NCBI GenBank assembly: GCA_025558095.1
Contig: JAIVFI010000011.1
Span: forward strand, 186,001-250,000
From: Hyaloraphidium curvatum
Lineage: Eukaryota > Monoblepharomycota > Hyaloraphidiomycetes > Hyaloraphidiales > Hyaloraphidiaceae
Reading direction: 5' to 3'
DNA: 64,000 nt
The notes under the pieces were generated by a model, which worked only from the letters and a program-made list of their open reading frames with translations, made no database searches and had not been told where the DNA came from. How positions within the stretch are numbered: position 1 is the first letter of the stretch; every line of letters begins with the position of its first letter. Made by a program: the position numbers and the translations under genes. Shown here piece after piece: positions 44,719 to 54,883 of the stretch.

Positions 44719-46099
44719 ATGGAGCCGCAGATGAGCGCCGCGGAGCAGTTCCAGTACGAGATGGACCGCGACACGTAGTGCGTTCGCACCCCGCCGGGAC
44801 TCCTGCCTCCCATTCTCACCACCTCCCGCCGGACAACCAGCGCGACGCAGCTCCGCACCCTGCATAACATGGGATACTCCGACGAATATGCCGCGGTTAA
44901 AGCACTTAGGAAGAGCAACGGCAGCGTGCCCGGCGCCATCGACGCGCTCCTCGCCGCCCCCCCCGCGCCGGCCGCCCCTCCGCGCCCCGCCGCGCCGCCT
45001 GCCAGCACCGGTCCGCCGCGTATGAGCGTGGAAGGCAACCCCTACCGCGCCGAGATCCTCCGCCTGGAGGAAATGGGCTTCGCGGACCGGCAGAAATCCT
45101 ACGACGCGCTGAAGATGACCAGCGGGAACGTGGAGGCGGCGGTGGAGGTCCTGCTCGGCGGGGACGGCGGATCGGCCCCCGTACAGCCGCAGAGGCAGCA
45201 GCCCGCGCCGCAGGCCAGCCTGCCGCGGCAGCAACCGCCGCCGGCCGGCTTCGCGCAGCAGCCTCCGCCCCCGAGGTTCCCGCAGCAGCAGGCGCCGCCC
45301 GTCGCCCGGCCGCCGGCGCCGTCGAGCACCACCTTTGTCAACGACCTCATCGGTGGGCTTCCCCCGCCTTCGTTTGCAGCCGGCTGACCCGCTTCGGCGG
45401 CAGATCTGGACTTCTCCACCCCCGTCGCGCAGCCCCCCCGCCCCGCGAGCTACGAACAGCAGCAGTACCAGCGGCTGCAGGCGCAGCAGGGGTACGGCGG
45501 GGGTTACGGCGGCGCGGGGTACGGGCCGGCGTCGGAGGGGTACGGCTCGATGGGGAGGGCGCCGCAGGGCGCTCTCGGAGGCGGGACGATGGGCGGGCAG
45601 GGGATGGGCACGGGCAACCAGGGTGGGATGAATATGGGGAGCCAGGGGGCGCTGAACATGGGAAATCAGGGCGCGCTCGGAGGCGGGACGATGGGCGGGA
45701 TGGGGTCGATGGGCTCCATGGGGTCGATGGGCTCCATGGGGTCGATGGGGTCGATGGGGTCGTTGGGACCGGCCGGAGGGTATTCCTCCACCGGGGCACC
45801 GGCCGGAGGGTATCCCTCGACCGGGCCGGGGATGGCGACGGGCACCGGGGTGCCCGGAACAGGTTACGGCCAACCAACGGGCTGGAACTCGGCGCCCGCG
45901 GGCGGGTACGACGCCAGGTACGCTCCCTCACCCGATCGCGAGACGCGCGCGCTGATTTTCGCGCAGCAGGGGGTACCAGACCCAACAGCAGGGCGACTTT
46001 GCCGCGTTCCCGCCGCAGCCGACGCCGGGGGGTTACGTCGATCCGTACGCGAACACCGAGGCGCTGCGGCAGGCGAACCAGAACCCGTTCCAGCGGTGA
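44719..46099 (+). CDS. Tandem-UBA, NPF-tailed adaptor-like protein
   Basis: Exons 44719-44774, 44841-45352, 45404-45917 and 45970-46099 give 403 residues (the last acceptor could be three bases earlier). Two UBA domains are visible: LRTLHNMGYSDEYAAVKAL with the DALLAA helix (~22-58) and ILRLEEMGFADRQKSYDAL with VEVLLGG (~85-125), each with the MGY/MGF ubiquitin-binding loop. A Gln/Pro-rich linker, then a Gly/Met/Ser repeat and a low-complexity Gly/Tyr/Pro region follow. The C-terminus is ANQNPFQR, an NPF motif of the kind bound by EH domains. Ubiquitin binding plus NPF suggests an endocytic or shuttle adaptor. No UBL or ENTH domain is seen. Confidence 0.82.
45702..45768 (+). repeat. 9-bp coding repeat (Met-Gly-Ser units)
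   Basis: About seven units of ATGGGGTCG/ATGGGCTCC inside the UBA protein gene encode MGS repeats. The bases are nearly identical between units, so the tract is likely to vary in length between strains. Confidence 0.85.
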
Positions 46100-46207
46100 A
46101 GGGGCGGGGTATAAAGGAACTGTGGCGGTTTAGTTTGGTGATTTGAATCTTGCGGGAACGGAGATCGGGTATGAGGGGGTATTATTGCCGTTCCGAGGCC
46201 AGAAGCC

Positions 46208-46863
46208 TTAGTCATCCTCCCCCTTGTCGAGATTGATCGACTGGCGCGGCACAGGAATCAGCACCGTTCGAGCAGGAGCCCTTCGAACCCACCTTTCCGA
46301 ACCGCCCGTACAGCAGCACCTTGAGCTCGTCCATGCGCTCCTGGACCTTGTCCATGTCCCCTTCCACCCGCTTGGCCTCCTCGCCGACGGACTCCTGCGC
46401 CTTGGCAACGCGCTCCTTGGCTTCTTCGAGGGGAAGGAGCGCGAAAAAGTCGCCGACGCGGTAGCTGTTGGCCGAGGAGGGTCAGCGAACCGAATCGGCC
46501 CGGTATCCCCGAGAGAAACGGCCGCCAACGCGTCTCCGCCCCATCCGCTCCGCCGTGGTTCCTAGGAAACCGACCTGACGGGCTCCTCGTCGTCCAGCAC
46601 CAGGTCCAGCTCCCCCGCGAGGTCCTCGAGGTACTCCCGCTCCCGCGCCCAGTCCTTTGCCCGCGCCTGCAGGTCCTCGAGCCGCGCGTTGAGCTTGGAA
46701 AACTCGTTGATGCGGCTCTGGTCCTCCCAGGTGACCTCGATGTCGGCGTCCTCGCCTTCCTTGAGCTGCCGGGGGTCGATTGCGGCGGGGAGTGCGGGCG
46801 GAGAGGGTGAGGAGGCGGTCCGGAGGACGGCTGCTCGGGCAGACGGACCATTTTCCGTTCCAT
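46208..46863 (-). CDS. PFD4: Prefoldin subunit 4
   Basis: Exons 46863-46849, 46765-46575, 46464-46293 and 46240-46208 give 136 residues, the normal length. The first exon encodes only MERKM; joined to LKEGEDADIEVTWEDQ it reproduces the family's start. The body is two coiled-coil helices (RINEFSKLNARLEDL, YRVGDFFALLPLEEA, VQERMDELKVLLYGRFGK) around the beta-hairpin region, and the last exon gives SINLDKGEDD, matching the conserved acidic tail. Prefoldin is the hexameric co-chaperone that passes actin and tubulin to CCT. The start is 124 bp from the divergent derlin gene. Confidence 0.95.
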
Positions 46864-46987
46864 TTACGCGCCGCAAAGGGCGGAGGAGATACGTGACGCG
46901 TTCGGGCCGGGGCACTTGCGGGATAGATCGGCGCTGAGAAGCTTCGTGCGAATCGCGACGCAACTCGGTCAACGTGTCGCCGCGAAA

Positions 46988-47932
46988 ATGAACCGACCGC
47001 CGCAGCAGCAGCCGGTACGCCTTTCGCCTTCTCTGTCTCCGATGCGCTGACGCCCCAGCAGGGCGCCTCTCCCCTCGCCGACGCCCAGGCATGGTTCCAA
47101 TCGCTCCCCTTCGTCACCCGATGGCTGTTTGCCCTGAGCGTCGGCACAACCCTCGCGGGCAACGTGGGCCTGGTGCACCCGTTCTCTCTGGTGTTGATAC
47201 CGGCGAAAGTGTGGAAGCTGGAGCTGTGGAGGCTCGTGACGTGCTTCTTCTTTGACAAGCTCGGTGGGCTCTTCCCCGGCGTACCTGGCAGATGCTGGCG
47301 GGCTCTGACGCGGCGGTACAGGGTTCAACTTTGCCATCAACCTCTACTTCCTCTACAAGAACTCGCTGGAGCTCGAGTCTACCCTCTACGCCGGTCGCAC
47401 GGCCGACTACGCGTTCTTCGTGCTCTTCCAGATGGCGTGCCTCGCGGCGGCGGGGGCTTTCATGGGCTGGCTCGTGTTGTTCGAGGGGCTCATCATCGCC
47501 ATCATCTACCTCTGGGCGCAGTACTACCGGGACAGGACCGTGAGCTTCATGTTCGGGTTCCAGTTCAAGGTGGGCTCGTACCCCGATCGGGTGGAGAACG
47601 GCCCGCTAACGATGGGGCAGGCGGTCTACTTCCCCTTCGTGCTCCTGGGGTGGGACTTCCTCACCACCGGCCACGTGCCTTACGTCAAGGTCGCCGGCAT
47701 CCTTTCCGCCCATCTATACTACTTCCTGGACCGCGTACTGCCGGAGCAGCAGGGCGGGCGGCGGATCCTGCAGACTCCGGCGTTCCTGGCCGCCGCGATC
47801 CCGCAGGATCCGGCGCCGAGGGCCGCGGGCTTCGCGGCGGGGGGCGGCGTTGAGGCGGTGCGACCGCGGGCGGCGGAGGCCGAGCCGCGGCAGAGGCACG
47901 CGTGGGGAACGGGGCACAGGCTGGGAGAGTAG
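46988..47932 (+). CDS. Derlin (Der1/Dfm1-type rhomboid pseudoprotease)
   Basis: Exons 46988-47014, 47059-47263, 47322-47569 and 47621-47932 give 263 residues. Hallmarks are WFQSLPFVTRWLFALSVG, LWRLVTCFFF, FNFAINLYFLYKNSLELE, the WR-type loop position, YRDRTVSFMFGFQFKAVY, and HLYYFLDRVLP near the end of the last helix. Derlins are catalytically dead rhomboids that thin the ER membrane and channel misfolded proteins to Cdc48 in ERAD. The C-terminal tail is basic/Ala-rich without an obvious SHP box. The third intron (51 bp) has no in-frame stop, so a retained form would carry 17 extra residues in a loop. Confidence 0.94.
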
Positions 47933-48049
47933 CGATCGGGGTCCGAGAGCAGCCCTGGCGTGTACTCGGTTATACTCGGTCTGTTTCTGTTTGAGGGATC
48001 ACGATCACGCGATAAGCCCGCCCTGACGATTCAGGCACCCTGAACAACG

Positions 48050-49084
48050 ATGCCGCCCACGCGTTACGCCCGCCTGTTCCCGCCGTCGCCGCTGCTTGAC
48101 CACTGCGTGCGGCTGCTGTCGACGGTCAGCGGCACCGACAAGGTGCTCATGGTCGCGCAGTACGCGGCGCGGCTCGCGGCGCACCGCCTGCGCGGCGCGC
48201 GTGCGGCGCCGGCCCTGGCCGCGTCGCTGTCGAATCTCGCCGCGCCGCTCGAGGACGTGCGATACGTGCTGCGGTACTACGCGCTGCTGCCGATGGTGCA
48301 GTACTCGTCGTGTGGGTGCGGCGCAGGGGGCCCCCGCGCCGCCTGACCCCGGTCCCGGCCAGACATGGAGCACAACCCGCCGAGCAACCCGCGATTGCTG
48401 GCCCTGGGGCGGCTACAGAACCTATGTGGGTGGCGTTCGCGGGCCGTTGGCTCTCGGGGGGCCCTGAATGGACCCCACCAGGCATGTACTTCTACTATCC
48501 CCTGGAGCACGTCTATTGGTTGGGCAAACACGGCGTTATCCCGATATCGAAGGTGGGATGGATATTGGGCGCCGCTTTTCTGGCGTTCTGAGCCCGTGGA
48601 ACAGGAAACGCAGGACCGGGCTTCGCTCTTGTCGGTCCGCCTTTGGATGACCTACGTGATCCTCTAGTGGGACCCGGTCTGCCTCCTCTCGGCCGACCGG
48701 CACTCATTTTGCCCTATGTTTTCAGCTTCCTCCACCTCGCGGAAGAGTACCGCGTCCTCGGACTGCGCCAGACGCAGCTCGCGCTCAAATCGACCGAGAG
48801 CCTGGACGGCTCGGATATGGAGCGCAGCATGGCACGGCTGCGGAACGATCGGCAGGCATGGGGCCTCAATTTCTGTGGGTTTCTTTGCCGTCGGGATCAC
48901 CCAAGGGCGCGATCGGCTTACAGTGCCCAACTCCCCTCGAACAGTGATGAACCTGGCCTATTTCCCCCTGACGCTCCACTGGAGCTTGCCGGACCGAAAA
49001 CTGCTCGACGAAGGGCAGGTTGCCTTCTTTGGAACGGCTGCGGGGCTACTGCAGCTCCAGAAGGCGTGGCGAGGCACGGCATGA
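48050..49084 (+). CDS. PEX11C: Peroxisomal membrane protein PEX11 (gamma/PEX11C-like)
   Basis: Exons 48050-48311, 48363-48425, 48482-48584, 48726-48874 and 48924-49084 give 245 residues, close to the PEX11C length. Matching blocks: GTDKVLMVAQYAARL near the N-terminus, VRYVLRYYALLPMVQ, LLALGRLQNLCMYFYYPLEH and VYW, the WILGAAFLAFLHLAEEYR membrane segment with following basic helix, and MNLAYFPLTLHWSLP with a final GTAAGLLQL helix. PEX11 proteins bend and elongate peroxisomal membranes before fission. The fourth junction uses a weak donor (GTTCTG) and a 141-bp intron; it is the only choice I found that keeps the frame and the expected helix. Confidence 0.82.
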
Positions 49085-49302
49085 CGGATGTCGGCCCGAC
49101 GGACAATGACGCTGGCAAGGCCGTTGAGACGGCGCTGAAATGTACTTGCACGCTCTAATTCAATTGCTGTTTCTGGTAAGTGAAGGGGCATGATCGATCA
49201 GAAGCCGCTTCGGCTGCGCCGGCCCGTTTGCCTCGCCGCGCCTGCGGTGGCAAGGGAGACAATCCTTCCACATCCTTCCCCACGCCCTCCGGACCGCCAA
49301 AG

Positions 49303-52069
49303 ATGGCCGTGTCGTCGCAACCCGAGACCCTGAAGCTCGACTTTGACCCAGATGCGGTGCATTTGCTCCGTGTTTCGTGCCGAAGTGCCTGTTCGATCCG
49401 TTGCCTCCCTCCCGGACCTCCTCCTACCCGGTTCCTCTCCAACCACAACCGCCTCGTTCTCCCGATCCCTGATCTCATGCTCTTTACTGCGGCCCCGCAC
49501 GTACCTACAATTGCCTCGGGTGCTGCCGATCCCGGGCCACCCAGCTCCTGGCCCGTTACCTGCAGGAGAGGGACAAGCGCCTGCGGTCGGACGGGCAGGA
49601 CCAATACGTTCGGATCGGCGAAGGAGTGGGCGCCAAGTACGCAGAATGGTCGGAGCTTTCGGACACGGGTCGGTGCAGAGGGTGCTCATGTCCTTCTCGG
49701 GCAGGTTCACGGATATCTGGTCCGAGGCGAAGCCGAGGGAGGCGCTAAACATCGAGACCACGGCCGTCATCTTGGGATCGGGGTTCAGCGGGATCCAGAT
49801 GGCCGCGCAGCTCGTTGCGAGGGGCATTACGGACTTCAAGATCATCGACAGGGCAGGAGACTTTGGCGGGGTGGGTGACTCCTGTCCTGGTTCCCCGTGA
49901 CGGCAGTTACTGACCTGCTGCTGCCGAACAGACCTGGTACTGGAACGTGAGCCGCTTCTTTGGAGTCAGAGACTCTTGACTTGCGCGTCTGACTGTTTCT
50001 AAGCGGTACCCTGGCGTTGCCTGCGACTCCGAGGCCTACTGCTACTTGCCTTTGCTGGAGGAAACCGGATACATGCCCAGCCATAAGTACGCCGCGGGCT
50101 ACGAAATAAGACAGCATTGCGAGCGTATGGCGAAGTATTACGGTCTCTACGAGCATTCGCTGCTCAACACGCCGGCCGACTGGTTCCGCTGGGACGACGA
50201 GGCGGCGTTGTGGCGGGGAAAGACAAAACGCGGTGATACCGTGACGTGCAGGTTCCTTGCCGTTGCGGCAGGAGGTGGGCAGATTGCGTTTGGGGCCGTG
50301 ACTGATCCTCACCTGCGTCCATCGCCAAGGAATCAACCACCCGCACATCCCTAACGTTCCTGGGATCGAACTCTTCAAGGGGAAGGAATTTCAGTTGGTT
50401 TTCTTGCCTGGCATCTTCTTCTCTTCGTGCTAACCCCTTTTGCAGCACCGCGCGCTGGGACTTCAAGTACACCGGCGGCTCCCCCGATGGGGACTACAAC
50501 ATGACCGGCCTGAATGACAAGACCGTGGCTCTCATCGGTACGTTGCCCGCTTTTCGTTGATTCTCGATCCCACCTAACGCTATTTACTGCAGGCACTGGC
50601 GCCACTGCCATCCAGTGCGTCCCCTTCCTGGGCGCTTCGGCCAAGAAGCTCTACGTCATCCAGCGCACCCCCTCGGCCGTGGACGTTCGTGACAACAAGC
50701 CCACCGAGTGAGTCCACACCGTGGCTCCGTCGGTCCTTTATGCCAACTCGCGGCACCGCAGCCCGAACTGGGTCAAGTCCCTGCCGAAGGGCTGGCAGGC
50801 CACCCGCGACCACAACTTCCAGGTCTCTTCCATGGGCCCCCTCGCCGGCGACCCCGAGGAGCTGCTCGACGACGGCTTCACGCGCACGACGCGCGAGCAG
50901 TGGAAGCTCGTTGAGAAGATGTTCAAGGGCGCCGACATCCGCGCGCCCGACGGGCGGCCCTACACCCGCAAGGAGCTCCTCCAGATCGGGGATTTCATGC
51001 TCATGGAGAGAATCCGGAAGCGGTGCGAGGACGTGGTCAAGGACAAGAGGACCGCGGACCTGCTCAAGCCGTGGTACAACATCTGTAGGTGGATGGATTG
51101 GGTGAGCATCATCCCGCGGGCTGACAGAAGCTCCTCAGGGTGCAAGAGGCCAGTGTACAGCGACACGTACCTGCCCACCTTCAACCGCCCCAACGTCGAG
51201 CTGGTCGACTGCTCGCAGTCCAAGGGCATCGAGCGGATCACCGAGAAGGGCGTCGTCGTCGGGGGCAAGGAGTACGCGGTCGACTGCATCATCTGGGCGG
51301 CGGGCTACCACCTGCCCGCGGGCGAGACCTTCCGCGATTTCGAGGTCTACGGGCGCGGCGGGCTCAAGTGGGACGAGGCCATGACCAAGAAGGGCGGTTA
51401 TGCGTCACGTGAGGTCCTCCATTGGTTCACCGAAGTTCTTCTCATCAGTGGAACATCGACAGTCTACGGCGTTGTCACCAACGGCTTCCCCAATTATGCC
51501 CAAACTGCTGCTCGCCAGGCCGCCGTGTCGGTCAACATGCCAAGGTTGGTCAACATGCTCGGTCCCGGCGTGGGAATGTTCACGGTCCCTTTCGCAGCGT
51601 GCTCAACGACCAAGCTATCTTTGCCGGCTACTTGATTGCGGAGGCCATCAAGCGCAACCTCCGCACCTTCGAGGTCACTCGCGAGGCCGAGGAGGATTGG
51701 ACGAAGCAGGTGCTGGCCAAGGCCGGGAACACGGCGTTCTCGAACGTCGAGGGATCGAAACTCTGCACGCCCGGTAAGCTCTTCAGATGATGCTGTATTT
51801 GCCGATCTGACCTTGTGCCGTTCGCGTGCAAAAAACTCGCAGGCTACTACAATGGTGTGTTCTCGGTCCCAATGATGTTTGCAAGCAGCACTAACTCCTC
51901 GGCGCTTCAAACAGCCGAGGGCGACCTTTCCAAGCTCGCGAGCAACCTCCGCGGCGCACCCTACGGCGGCGGTCCCCTTCGTTACCGCGCCTTCATGAAG
52001 AGGGACATGGACAGCGGAAAGCTGCCAGGATTCAAGGTCGAGTACGCCGACTCGCGGCCTTCACTGTGA
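49303..52069 (+). CDS. Flavin-dependent Baeyer-Villiger monooxygenase
   Basis: Twelve exons (49303-49356, 49545-49625, 49679-49870, 49932-49946, 50004-50274, 50330-50393, 50446-50537, 50593-50707, 50762-51084, 51139-51544, 51598-51773, 51843-52069) give 671 residues. Motifs: [15 protein letters not shown] Rossmann GSGFSGI (~77), [15 protein letters not shown], the BVMO fingerprint FKGKEFHTARWD (~220), NADPH Rossmann GTGATA (~257), [18 protein letters not shown] and IIWAAGY. It inserts oxygen into ketones using NADPH and O2; the substrate is unknown. Exon 4 is a 15-nt micro-exon (TWYWN). A 53-bp intron at 49626 resolves an apparent frame change. About 18 extra residues at ~51403-51460 may be a retained segment. 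Confidence 0.92.
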
Positions 52070-52297
52070 TGGGCCGATGCCAGTGGGAACTTGTGTGTGC
52101 AGTGGATTGAAATGAATGACTACGCTGTTTGTTTTGGGAGCGAGTGATTCGGTGAATCACGTGGGTCAGGGCCCCCGCCGGAGTTTGGAGGGATTGACCC
52201 GGTCCCAAGTGCGTGACGTGGTTCGGGGCCGGCCGTTGGACCGGGGTTTACGGGGCGGAGAAGAAGGCGGAGGAGTGAGTGCCGGCCGCGGACCGCC

Positions 52298-54372
52298 ATG
52301 GCGTCGTGGGCCGAGGCGATGGAGGACGGCGACGACGACTCAGAGTACACCCACCTCGCGAGCGACACCTTCGGCGGCGAGGTCGTACCGGTCGCCGCCT
52401 TGTCGTCGCCGGCCGCGCGGCTGCTGCTCTCGGTGCTCCGGCCGGTCGCGACCACGGCTTCGCTCGTGCGGTACGCCCAGCGCACGGTGTCTTCCACGGC
52501 CTCGGAAATCTCCTACTTCGCCCATCTCTCCTACGCAATGACCCGCACGTTCGTCGAGGGCGTCGTCCACCACCACGTGGCCGGGCCGCCGAGAGAGTCG
52601 TGGGGCATCGGACTCAACCTGCTCACAAAGGTGGGTTGCCCGGGCCTTGGACCCCGGCCTCCCGCTCACCTTGCCGCCAGGTCATGAGGGCCAACATCTT
52701 CTTCCCGAAGCACACCATGACGCGCATACGCCGGCCCGAGCAGCTCTTCTCCCCCCTCCTCCCCACCCCGCTGGACATCCGGATAAAGTCGTTCCGCTTC
52801 ACCGTCAATAAGGCGCTGCTGCTCCGCGCCGAGCGCGAGTCGGCGACCTGGTGGGGCGAGGGCGTCGGGAAGGAGCGGCACGTGGTCCCCGCCGAGATCA
52901 ATGATTCGCCCTTCTACGAAATCACCGGCGAATGGGTCGAGTGCACGTCGTCGCCGGGATACAAGGCCCGCGCGGGCTCGTGGGCGGCGTGGCTGGCGGG
53001 ACACGAGGACGGCGGCGGAGGGGACGAGAAGGCAATCTTCTACCTTCACGGAGGCGCCTACTCGATGCTCTCGGCCGCGAGTCACCGCTCCCTCACTTCG
53101 CGGATAGCGCGGGAGACGGGGATGAGGGTCTGTGCCATCAACTACAGGCTGGCCCCGGAACATCCCTTCCCGGCGGCGCTTCATGACGCTTTCGCAGGTG
53201 GGCCGCATCAGGAGCGCGAGCTTTGACATTAGTTCACTCATCTTTTCTTGTGGCGACCCACAGCATTCCTCTATCTGACGGAACCGGATCACCCCGCCAT
53301 CTCGCCGAGCCCCGCGCACTGCTTCCGCCCCGAGAACCTCGTTTTCATGGGCGATTCCGCCGGCGGCGGTCTTTGTGCCTCGCTGATGCTGTACTTGAAG
53401 GACTTTCTTCGGGACGAAAGCGGGCGTCCGCGTTTCGGACTCCCCGGCGGCTCGGTGCTCATGAGCCCGTGGTGCGACCTGACCTGCAGCCAGCCTTCTT
53501 GGTCGACCAACGCCCACACGGACTGGCTGCCTTCCGGCCTGACCGACATCTTCGCCCCCATGTACGCGGAGGACGGGCCCAACCCCGTCGCCGGCTACAT
53601 CTGGGGCCAGAAGCCCGACCCCGACCGGCGCTACCGGGCCATCCCGTCGGGAGACCCGTACGAGATGGTCGACGTGGGCGGCTGGGCCGTCGAGCGGCGC
53701 GTGCTGGACCAGGTCACCCACCCGCTCGTGTCGCCGCTGTACGGGGACCTCCGCGGGCTGCCGCCGGTCCTGATCCAGGCTGGCGACGCGGAGATCCTGC
53801 GGGACGAGACGGTGCTCTTTGCCAAGAAGTACTCGGCCGCGAACCGCCACCGCCGCGGCTCATTCGCCCCGGGGATGGACCACGAGGATCCCGTGCTCCA
53901 CGGCGGCCTGCACGGCCACGTGCGGCACGAGCTCTTCAAGGACATGGTCCACGTGTTCCAGGCTTTCCTCTTCCTGCACTCGGCGCAGGTGGCGCTGCAG
54001 AGCATCGGCCGCTTCACGCGCAGCCTGTTCGGCGAGGCGGAACGGTTCGACGAGGACGATGCCGTGCTCACGGTCGCCGCCCTGGAGCAGGAGGGCGACG
54101 TGATGGTGACGGTGCGGGACATGGACAACGAGGAGGAGCTGGCGGACGGCAAGACGGGGATGGAGATCGCGAGGGAGATTGGCGACGGGGAGCTGGAGGT
54201 GCTCCGGGAGGCGGTGGCGATGGAGGGCGTGGCGATGGAAGGCGCGGACGGGAGCGCCGATGCGGTGGCGGACGGGGATGAGGCCGCGCCGCCGTCGGCG
54301 GTGGAGGGGCTGGGGATAGCTTCGTGGCTGCCTCGGGGGGGGCACGGGCCCGTGACCTTCGACTTCTACTAG
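52298..54372 (+). CDS. Hormone-sensitive-lipase-type alpha/beta-hydrolase (fold-3)
   Basis: Exons 52298-52630, 52681-53197 and 53264-54372 give 652 residues. A ~250-residue N-terminal region with amphipathic helices precedes the hydrolase: oxyanion motif [23 protein letters not shown], nucleophile [16 protein letters not shown], acid in [12 protein letters not shown] and His in DMVHVFQAF. The HGG-plus-GDSAGG pattern marks the HSL/arylacetamide-deacetylase family, acting on acylglycerol or sterol esters. The C-terminal ~120 residues are acidic with near-repeats of MEGVAMEG and no domain. Location is probably lipid droplet or ER surface (inference from the amphipathic leader). Confidence 0.9.
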
Positions 54373-54883
54373 CACCGGGCGGAATGCCCGGCTTTGTCCA
54401 TACGCAGAACCTAGATATGCGGCAAAGGTGCTGCCGATTGTACATACGAAAAGAAAGCGAACGCCTCAGTCTCGGACCACCGAGCGAGCACCGCTCGCTC
54501 GCGTCATGACCTCCTCCAAAGGGACAATGGACCCCTGGCAATCCAATGGCGCAATGATGGCTATGTCGGCCAAATATGGCCTAGCCTGACGGCGCCCCGA
54601 GAGCCAGCGGCAGCGGGCGGTGTTCAGGCCCCGGACCGAATGCATCCACCGCGGACCGCGCCGCGCCCGCCCTTCCCGGAGTCAAGCTTCCGCGGTCACC
54701 GTATCAAGCCGCGCCTGATGCTTGCATATAGAATGCACTTCTCCATCCTCCGCGGGCATTTTCAGGTTCCGCCGAACACGTCCGCCTTTTTGAGGGATGT
54801 GACCGCGCGGGCGGTGTTGGGAAGTTTTACAACTCACAGTTTGCCCCGGCAAACGCAGGCAGCAGCGCGCACGAGGTATCCCA
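54373..54883. other. Intergenic, 511 bp
   Basis: No gene is supported. The promoter of the secreted protein lies here. I see no TATA box or repeat of note. Confidence 0.5.

Noticed and set aside
49626-49678. Apparent frameshift in the monooxygenase after YVRIGEG
   Set aside because: A 53-bp GT-AG intron in phase 0 joins the frames, so no mutation is needed.
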